Positions 59,149-64,000 of a DNA stretch of 64,000 nt are shown piece by piece. Source of the DNA: RYN-230 sp963814645. Its GTDB lineage: Bacteria > Actinomycetota > Actinomycetes > Streptosporangiales > Streptosporangiaceae. The notes under the pieces are model-generated. The model had not been told where the DNA came from, did no database searches, and saw only the letters and a list, made by a program, of their open reading frames with translations. Position numbers and translations under genes: made by a program. The stretch is taken from positions 1,091,303-1,155,302 of the forward strand of contig CAWFDX010000009.1 of assembly GCA_963814645.1 (NCBI GenBank). The letters are read 5' to 3'. Position 1 is the first letter of the stretch. Each line of letters starts with the position of its first letter.

Positions 59149-60051
59149 ATGCCTGAGAATGCCGCGGTAACCAAAGCGGTCGTACCGGCAGCGGGCCTGG
59201 GGACCAGGTTCCTGCCCGCCACCAAGGCGACCCCTAAGGAAATGTTGCCGGTCGTGGACAAGCCCGCCATCCAGTACGTGGTGGAAGAGGCGGTCAACGC
59301 CGGGCTGGACGATGTGCTGATGATCACCGGCCGGAGCAAACGGTCCATCGAGGACCACTTCGACCGGAACTACGAGCTTGAGGAAGCGCTGACCGCCAAG
59401 GGCGACACCGAGGGGCTCGAGCTCATCCGGGAGTCCTACGAGCTGGCCACCGTGCACTACGTCCGGCAGGGCAACCCCAAGGGCCTGGGCCATGCGGTGC
59501 TGTGCGCGCAGAAGCACGTCGGCCACGAGCCGTTCGCGGTGCTGCTCGGCGACGATTTCATCCACCCCGAGGACGGCCTGCTGCAGCGCATGCTGGAGGC
59601 GCGCGCGCAGTATGGCGGGAGCTTCATCGCGCTGATGGAGGTCGCGTCCGACCAGGTGTCCAGCTACGGCGTCGCCGCCATCGAGCCGACCGGCGAGGAC
59701 GACGTGGTGAAGATCACCGACTTGGTGGAGAAACCGTCTCCCGAGGACGCGCCGAGCAACTGGATCATCATCGGCCGGTACGTCTGCGACCCGGCGATAT
59801 TCGGCGTGCTGGAGCGCACCCCGCCCGGCCGTGGCGGCGAGATCCAGCTCACCGACGCGCTCAAGGAACTCGCGCAGACCGACCCGGCCGACGGCGGCGG
59901 CGTGTACGGCGTGCTGTTCCGCGGCCGCCGCTACGACACCGGGAACAAGGTCGACTACCTGCGCACCACGATCCAGTTCGCCTGCGAGCGTCCCGACGTG
60001 GCGCCCGAGTTCGTGCCGTGGCTGCGCAAGTACCTCGACAACCTGGGATGA
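59149..60051 (+). CDS. galU: UTP-glucose-1-phosphate uridylyltransferase
   Basis: The product has 300 residues: VVPAAGLGTRFLPATKATPK with EMLPVVDKPAIQYVVEEA as the nucleotidyltransferase signature, LGDDFIHPEDG as the metal-binding aspartate region and VEKPSPEDAPSN. It makes UDP-glucose for cell-wall and polysaccharide synthesis. It is divergent from the 5-FTHF cyclo-ligase and overlaps moeA by 4 bp, an order common in actinobacteria. Confidence 0.96.
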   Translation: MPENAAVTKAVVPAAGLGTRFLPATKATPKEMLPVVDKPAIQYVVEEAVNAGLDDVLMITGRSKRSIEDHFDRNYELEEALTAKGDTEGLELIRESYELATVHYVRQGNPKGLGHAVLCAQKHVGHEPFAVLLGDDFIHPEDGLLQRMLEARAQYGGSFIALMEVASDQVSSYGVAAIEPTGEDDVVKITDLVEKPSPEDAPSNWIIIGRYVCDPAIFGVLERTPPGRGGEIQLTDALKELAQTDPADGGGVYGVLFRGRRYDTGNKVDYLRTTIQFACERPDVAPEFVPWLRKYLDNLG

Positions 60052-61277
60052 GCACTGAGGGACCGCCGGCCCTGGTGCCGGTGGAGGCGCACCTGGCCGA
60101 GGCGCTGGCCGCGATCCGCCCGGTCCAGCCGGTCACCGTGCCGCTCGAAGCGGCCGAGGGCGGCGTGCTGGCGGCGGACGTCACGGCCAGCACCCCGCTG
60201 CCGCCGTTCGACAACTCGGCCATGGACGGCTACGCCGTGCAGGCCAGAGACGTTGCCGGGGCGACTGAGGACCACCCGGTCCGGCTCCCGGTGCGCGGCG
60301 AGGTCGCGGCCGGCGACACCGGGTCCTACCAGGTGGACGAGGGCTCCTGCCTGCGCATCATGACCGGCGCCCTGCTGCCGCCCGGGGCCGACGCGGTGGT
60401 CCCGGTGGAGTGGACCGACGGCGGGGCGGCGGTCGCGGTGTTCAGCCGCCCGGTCCCAGTGGGGAACGCACTCCGGCATCGTGGCGATGACGTGGCACCG
60501 GGAGCCACCCTGCTGACGGCGGGTACCCAGGTGAATAGCGTTCAAATAGCGCTGCTCGCGGCCTCTGGTCACGGCGCGGTACTGGTGCTCCCACGGCCAC
60601 GGGTCGCGGTGGTATCCACCGGAAACGAGCTGGCCGAGCCGGGCGCGCCGCTGGTGCCCGGCCGGATCTGGGAATCGAACAGCTACATGCTGGCCGCGGC
60701 GGCCCGGGCGGCGGGCGCGGTGGCCCAGCGGCAGCGGCTGCCGGACGACCCGGACGCGGTGCTGAGCACGCTGGAGTCGCTGCTGCCGGACGCCGACCTG
60801 CTGATCACCAGCGGCGGGGTGAGCATGGGCGGCGAGCACGACGTGGTCAAGGCGGCCCTGTCCAAGCTGGGCACGGTCACCTTCCGGAAGGTGGCCATGC
60901 AGCCCGGCATGCCGCAGGGCTTCGGCACGCTCGGCCCGGACCGCACCCCGCTGTTCACCCTGCCCGGCAACCCGGTCAGCGCCTACGTGTCGTTCCTGCT
61001 CTTCGTCGCGCCCGCCTTGCGCAAACTTCAAGATCTTCCTGCCGAACGCCAGTGCCTGCTCACTGCCGCCCTGACCGACCCGGTGCGCTCGCCCGAGGGG
61101 AGGCGGTCGTACCTGCGTGGCGTGCTCGACGACGCGCGGGAAACGGTTGTCCCGCTGACCGGCCAGTCCTCCCACCAGCTGGGCGCGCTGGCCCAGGCCA
61201 ACGCGCTGATCATCGTTCCGGAGCAGGCCACCCGGCTGGAAGCGGGCAGCGGGGTAGACGTAATGTGCCTGCCATGA
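60048..61277 (+). CDS. moeA: Molybdopterin molybdenumtransferase
   Basis: The product has 409 residues from the ATG overlapping the galU stop. MoeA features are PLPPFDNSAMDGYAVQA, LRIMTGALLPPGADAVVP, VVSTGNELAEPG, LLITSGGVSMGGEHDVVK and LPGNPVSAYVSF. It inserts molybdate into adenylylated molybdopterin. It is followed by moaC and mogA with ATGA overlaps, making a molybdenum-cofactor operon. Confidence 0.96.
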   Translation: MSTEGPPALVPVEAHLAEALAAIRPVQPVTVPLEAAEGGVLAADVTASTPLPPFDNSAMDGYAVQARDVAGATEDHPVRLPVRGEVAAGDTGSYQVDEGSCLRIMTGALLPPGADAVVPVEWTDGGAAVAVFSRPVPVGNALRHRGDDVAPGATLLTAGTQVNSVQIALLAASGHGAVLVLPRPRVAVVSTGNELAEPGAPLVPGRIWESNSYMLAAAARAAGAVAQRQRLPDDPDAVLSTLESLLPDADLLITSGGVSMGGEHDVVKAALSKLGTVTFRKVAMQPGMPQGFGTLGPDRTPLFTLPGNPVSAYVSFLLFVAPALRKLQDLPAERQCLLTAALTDPVRSPEGRRSYLRGVLDDARETVVPLTGQSSHQLGALAQANALIIVPEQATRLEAGSGVDVMCLP

Positions 61278-61750
61278 GCGATTCCGCTCTGACCCATCTG
61301 GATCAGGCTGGGCACGCCCGGATGGTCGATGTGTCCGGCAAGGACGTGTCCGCGCGGGAAGCGCGCGCGTCGGGCCGGGTCCGGCTGTCGGCCGAGGCGG
61401 TCGCGGCGCTGCGCGCGGGCACGGTGCCCAAGGGCGACGCGCTCGCGGTGGCCCGGATCGCCGGCATCCAGGGCGCGAAGCGGACCCCGGACCTGGTCCC
61501 GCTGTGCCATCCGATCGCCCTGCACTCGGTCACCGTCGACCTTGAGGTGCAGGACGACGGGGTGGCGATCACCGCGGTGACCCGGACCGCGGACCGGACC
61601 GGGGTGGAGATGGAGGCGCTGACCTCGGTTACCGTGGCCGCGCTGGCCCTGATCGACATGATCAAGGCGGTGGACCCGGCCGCGGTCATCACCGACGTGC
61701 GGGTGGAGGAGAAGACCGGCGGCAAGACCGGGTCGTGGCGGCGGCCATGA
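61274..61750 (+). CDS. moaC: Cyclic pyranopterin monophosphate synthase
   Basis: The product has 158 residues, family-standard length. MARMVDVSGKDVSAREA, KGDALAVARIAGIQGAKRT, LVPLCHPIALHSV and GVEMEALTSVTVAALALIDM contain the active-site lysine, histidine and aspartate. It forms cPMP in molybdopterin synthesis. The ATG overlaps the moeA stop. Confidence 0.96.
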   Translation: MSDSALTHLDQAGHARMVDVSGKDVSAREARASGRVRLSAEAVAALRAGTVPKGDALAVARIAGIQGAKRTPDLVPLCHPIALHSVTVDLEVQDDGVAITAVTRTADRTGVEMEALTSVTVAALALIDMIKAVDPAAVITDVRVEEKTGGKTGSWRRP

Positions 61751-62280
61751 CCGCGGCGGACGCCGGGCCTGGGCCGGTGCCGGGCCCGCCGGGGATGATC
61801 CGGGCGCTGGCCATCACGGTGTCCAACCGCGCCTCGGCGGGCGTGTACGAGGACAAGTCCGGGCCGGTGCTGGCGGGCCTGCTGGCCACGGCGGGCTGCG
61901 CGGTGGACGGCCCGGTGGTGGTCCCGGACGGCGAGCCGGTGGAGGCGGCGCTGCGGGACGCGATCGCGGCCGGGTACCAGGTGGTGGTGACCACCGGCGG
62001 GACCGGGCTTACCCCCGGCGACCGGACCCCGGAAATGACCCGGAACGTTATAGACCGGGAGATACCCGGCATCGCGGAATCGATCCGGGCCGCCGGGGTG
62101 GCGGCCGGCATCCCGTCGGCCATGCTGTCCCGCGGCCTGGCCGGGCTGGCCGGGCAGGTGCTGATCGTCAATTTGCCCGGGTCCAGCGGCGGGGTTAAGG
62201 ACGGCATGCGGGTGCTGGGGCCGGTCCTGGCGCACGCTGTTGACCAGGCCCGGGGCGGCGATCACCCGCGTAGCGGCTGA
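61747..62280 (+). CDS. mogA: Molybdopterin adenylyltransferase (MogA/MoaB family)
   Basis: The product has 177 residues from the ATG at 61747 that overlaps the moaC stop. MoCF motifs: ITVSNRASAGVYEDKSGPVL, VVTTGGTGLTPGDRTPE and LPGSSGGVKDGMRVL. It adenylylates molybdopterin before metal insertion by MoeA. It has an N-terminal Pro/Gly extension of 20 residues. Confidence 0.93.
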   Translation: MTAADAGPGPVPGPPGMIRALAITVSNRASAGVYEDKSGPVLAGLLATAGCAVDGPVVVPDGEPVEAALRDAIAAGYQVVVTTGGTGLTPGDRTPEMTRNVIDREIPGIAESIRAAGVAAGIPSAMLSRGLAGLAGQVLIVNLPGSSGGVKDGMRVLGPVLAHAVDQARGGDHPRSG

Positions 62281-62323
62281 ATTCGTCCGGTGTCGCCGTA
62301 GCGTCCCGATCGTGAACAGGGGA

Positions 62324-63010
62324 ATGATGGGCCTCGTGGGACGTATGCGCGGCTGGCCGGTGACGCTGGTGGAGCCCGCTCTGCTGGCCGAGCCGGTCGG
62401 GCTGCGCCCGGTGCGCGCCCGGGATGCGGGGATCTGGCGCGACGCGCGGGTGCGCAACGCGGACTGGCTCCGCCCGTGGGAACCCACCAATCCGGAGACC
62501 CCGCTGTACCGGTCCACGATCAGCCCGTACCTGTCGATGGCCCGGACCATGCGCCGGGAGGCCCGCCAGGGCCTGGCGCTGCCCTGGGTGATTACCTATG
62601 GTGGCCGGTTCGCCGGTCAGCTCACGGTGGGCAGCATCACCTGGGGCTCGGCCCGGTCGGCCCAGGTCGGCTACTGGATCGATGAGGCTTTCGCCGGCCT
62701 GAACGTGACCCCCACCGCGCTGGCCATGGCCCTGGATCACTGCTTCTTCGTGGTCGGGCTGCACCGGGTGGAGGCCAGCATCCGGCCGGAGAACCAGGCC
62801 AGCCGGCGGGTGGTGGAGAAGCTTGGCTTTCGCGAAGAGGGCCTGCGGCGGCGCTACCTGCACATCGACGGGGCGTGGCGCGACCACCTGTGCTACGCCA
62901 TGACGGTGGAGGACGCATCCGGCGGCCTGCTGCCCCGGTGGCGCAACGCGCTGTCCGCGGTCCGCCCGGACGCCGTGCGCCGCCCGCGGCCACTGCCCGG
63001 GCCGCGGTAG
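62324..63010 (+). CDS. GNAT family N-acetyltransferase (RimJ/RimL-like)
   Basis: The product has 228 residues from the ATG at 62324; the frame is open upstream to 62240 inside mogA, and GTG 62312 or ATG 62345 are alternatives. GNAT elements are VGLRPVRARDAGIW, FAGQLTVGSITWGS, QVGYWIDEAFAGLNVTPTAL (acetyl-CoA loop) and RVEASIRPENQASRRVVEKL. It is probably a protein N-alpha-acetyltransferase-like enzyme. It follows mogA as in many actinomycetes. Confidence 0.88.
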   Translation: MMGLVGRMRGWPVTLVEPALLAEPVGLRPVRARDAGIWRDARVRNADWLRPWEPTNPETPLYRSTISPYLSMARTMRREARQGLALPWVITYGGRFAGQLTVGSITWGSARSAQVGYWIDEAFAGLNVTPTALAMALDHCFFVVGLHRVEASIRPENQASRRVVEKLGFREEGLRRRYLHIDGAWRDHLCYAMTVEDASGGLLPRWRNALSAVRPDAVRRPRPLPGPR

Positions 63011-63028
63011 CGCCCCTATCCCGGCTCC

Positions 63029-63057
63029 AGCCCGGCGATCTTGCGACACACCGGGCT
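63029..63057 (+). terminator. Possible hairpin after the acetyltransferase gene
   Basis: AGCCCGG (63029-63035) and CCGGGCT (63051-63057) form a 7-bp stem with a 15-nt loop. The long loop and absence of a T-run make this weak. Confidence 0.3.
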
Positions 63058-63182
63058 TAGTGCTGTTCATCGCCGGCCGTGGCCCCTACCGTGCGTGACG
63101 TGAGCAAGCCCGCCACGCGGCTAGTCGCGCCTACCCTCAGGCGGCTTACCGGCGTGCCAGGGCAGCCACGCCAGGAGGCGCG

Positions 63183-63908
63183 TTGAGCAGCGCGATCCTC
63201 TACTTCGCCATCGTCGCCATCTGGGCCGGGATCCTGATGCCCAGGTGGCTGCGCCCGTCGGCGCACCGGCACCGCGCCGAGGAGGCACCGCACGAGACGG
63301 CGGCCCCGGAGGCCATGGCCACGTTCGCCCAGCCCGGCCTGGAAGCCGCGGAGGGCGAGCGCACCACGGCCCGGACCACCGAAGACGGCGAGCGCATCAC
63401 GGCCCGGACCACCGAGGAGGGCGAGCGCACCACGGCCCGGACCGTCGAGGACAGCGAGCACGCCGCGGCCCAGACCGCCGAGACCACGGCCGCCCGGCGG
63501 GCCAACGTGCTGCGCGCCCGGCGCCGGATGCTCACCACCCTGGTGGTGCTCACGCTGGGCGCGATCGGCATCGCGGTAACGCACATCGCCGCGTGGTGGG
63601 TCATCGTGCCGCCCGCCGTGCTGCTGGGCGGCTTCCTGCTGCTGCTCCGCGAGGCGGCCCGCAGCGACGCGGCCCGGGCCCGCCGCCAGGCGCGCTCCGC
63701 CGAGCCGGAGCAGGCCGAGGCCGGGCAGCCGCGCAAGCCCGCGGACCGGGAGGACAAGCCCGAGGTGTTCGAGCGCATCGCCTCGACCCCCGAAGCGCCG
63801 GAGGCGGAGCCGGCGCCCACCGCGGAGATCATCGACATCTCGGCCCGGGTCAGCGACCAGGTGTACGACCAGTACACCGACGCCGCCGAGCGCGCCGTCG
63901 GCGACTGA
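63183..63908 (+). CDS. Membrane protein with 11-residue tandem repeats
   Basis: The TTG start at 63183 behind CCAGGAGGCGCG gives 241 residues: an N-terminal membrane helix ending in WLRP (SAILYFAIVAIWAGILMPRW), a cytoplasmic region with four 11-residue repeats (GERTTARTTED type) at about residues 58-101, two further helices (LTTLVVLTLGAIGIAV, WWVIVPPAVLLGGFLLLL) and an acidic tail. The form of the N-terminus recalls actinobacterial divisome-associated membrane proteins such as SepX, but I am not certain. Function is unknown. Confidence 0.75.
   Translation: MSSAILYFAIVAIWAGILMPRWLRPSAHRHRAEEAPHETAAPEAMATFAQPGLEAAEGERTTARTTEDGERITARTTEEGERTTARTVEDSEHAAAQTAETTAARRANVLRARRRMLTTLVVLTLGAIGIAVTHIAAWWVIVPPAVLLGGFLLLLREAARSDAARARRQARSAEPEQAEAGQPRKPADREDKPEVFERIASTPEAPEAEPAPTAEIIDISARVSDQVYDQYTDAAERAVGD
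63354..63485 (+). repeat. Four 33-bp tandem repeats inside the membrane-protein gene
   Basis: Units start at 63354, 63387, 63420 and 63453. The first three are nearly identical at the DNA level (GGCGAGCGCACCACGGCCCG at each start) and the fourth is diverged. They are in frame and encode G-E-R-T-T-A-R-T-x-E-x. Confidence 0.9.
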
Positions 63909-63965
63909 CCGAGCGGCCGATCGCGCGAGCAGGTCCTGGAGTTTGCTACGCTGACACCCGTTCCA

Positions 63966-64000
63966 GGGGCTGTAGCGCAGTCCGGTAGCGCACCTCGTTC
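63966..64000 (+). tRNA. tRNA-Pro, 5' part (probable anticodon CGG), cut by the window end
   Basis: GGGGCTG-TA-GCGC-AGTCCGGTA-GCGC-A-CCTCG-TTC covers the acceptor 5' strand, the D arm and the start of the anticodon arm. The CCTCG stem and TTC loop start are the usual tRNA-Pro form, with C as the first anticodon base. Confidence 0.75.

Noticed and set aside
63183..63908. Confident assignment of the membrane protein as SepX
   Set aside because: Only the N-terminal helix form is similar; the tail and repeat region do not let me decide.
1..64000. CRISPR arrays
   Set aside because: I saw no regularly spaced repeats of 24-48 bp; the only tandem repeat is the coding 33-bp repeat at 63354-63485.

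Overview
This window is high-GC DNA of an actinomycete, probably a filamentous one. The evidence is heavy use of GTG and TTG starts, an AICE-type conjugative module (VirD4-like ATPase, DUF2637, prim-pol, Nudix, HD), a Methyltransf_19 protein, and an actinobacterial housekeeping block at the right end (5-FTHF cyclo-ligase / galU / moeA-moaC-mogA). No species can be named from the sequence alone.

Layout. (1) 1-14.4 kb is a catabolic locus around a FadR-type GntR regulator (6548-7285). The leftward arm encodes a creatininase-family amidohydrolase, an unusual M20 peptidase, a PF04909 amidohydrolase, two enolase-superfamily (MR/MLE) enzymes, a Gfo/Idh/MocA oxidoreductase and the start of a lactonase-like protein. 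The rightward arm encodes a complete Pot-type ABC importer, an acetamidase/formamidase, a second PF04909 amidohydrolase and a DapA/NAL-family lyase or aldolase. Together they look like uptake and stepwise breakdown of a cyclic or amide-containing small molecule. (2) 14.4-26.3 kb is an actinomycete integrative and conjugative element (AICE) module without an adjacent integrase: excisionase-like protein, HTH proteins, prim-pol, DUF4913, VirD4-like ATPase, DUF2637, XRE regulators, Nudix and HD proteins, and a methyltransferase. Many of its genes are broken by single frame changes. (3) 26.3-27.1 kb holds gene debris. (4) 27.1-33.1 kb is a probable guanidino-compound cluster: ureohydrolase, PucR regulator, NCS1 permease, DUF1989 protein and second ureohydrolase. 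Matching ATAC-N4-GTAT palindromes lie in both regulatory gaps. (5) 33.1-35.9 kb has a TPP-enzyme fragment, an MFS exporter and arylamine N-acetyltransferase.

(6) 36.3-56.2 kb is an island ending at a tyrosine integrase beside tRNA-Arg(CCT). It carries a MobF relaxase/helicase, a type I restriction-modification operon (hsdM-hsdS-hsdR) with an IS1380-like element inserted exactly between hsdS and hsdR, and an IetAS-like AAA ATPase / subtilase pair whose reading frames are heavily disrupted. (7) 56.4-64 kb is core genome: CBS protein, mtnP, fmdB, 5-FTHF cyclo-ligase, galU, moeA-moaC-mogA, a GNAT acetyltransferase, a membrane protein with 33-bp tandem repeats, and the start of a tRNA-Pro.

A caution runs through the annotation. 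Many genes (mostly 14-30 kb and 49.7-53.2 kb, plus the core 5-FTHF cyclo-ligase) change frame once or several times while every catalytic motif survives. After correction their stops again overlap the next start (ATGA). That pattern fits uncorrected single-base assembly indels or very recent decay; the reads would decide.
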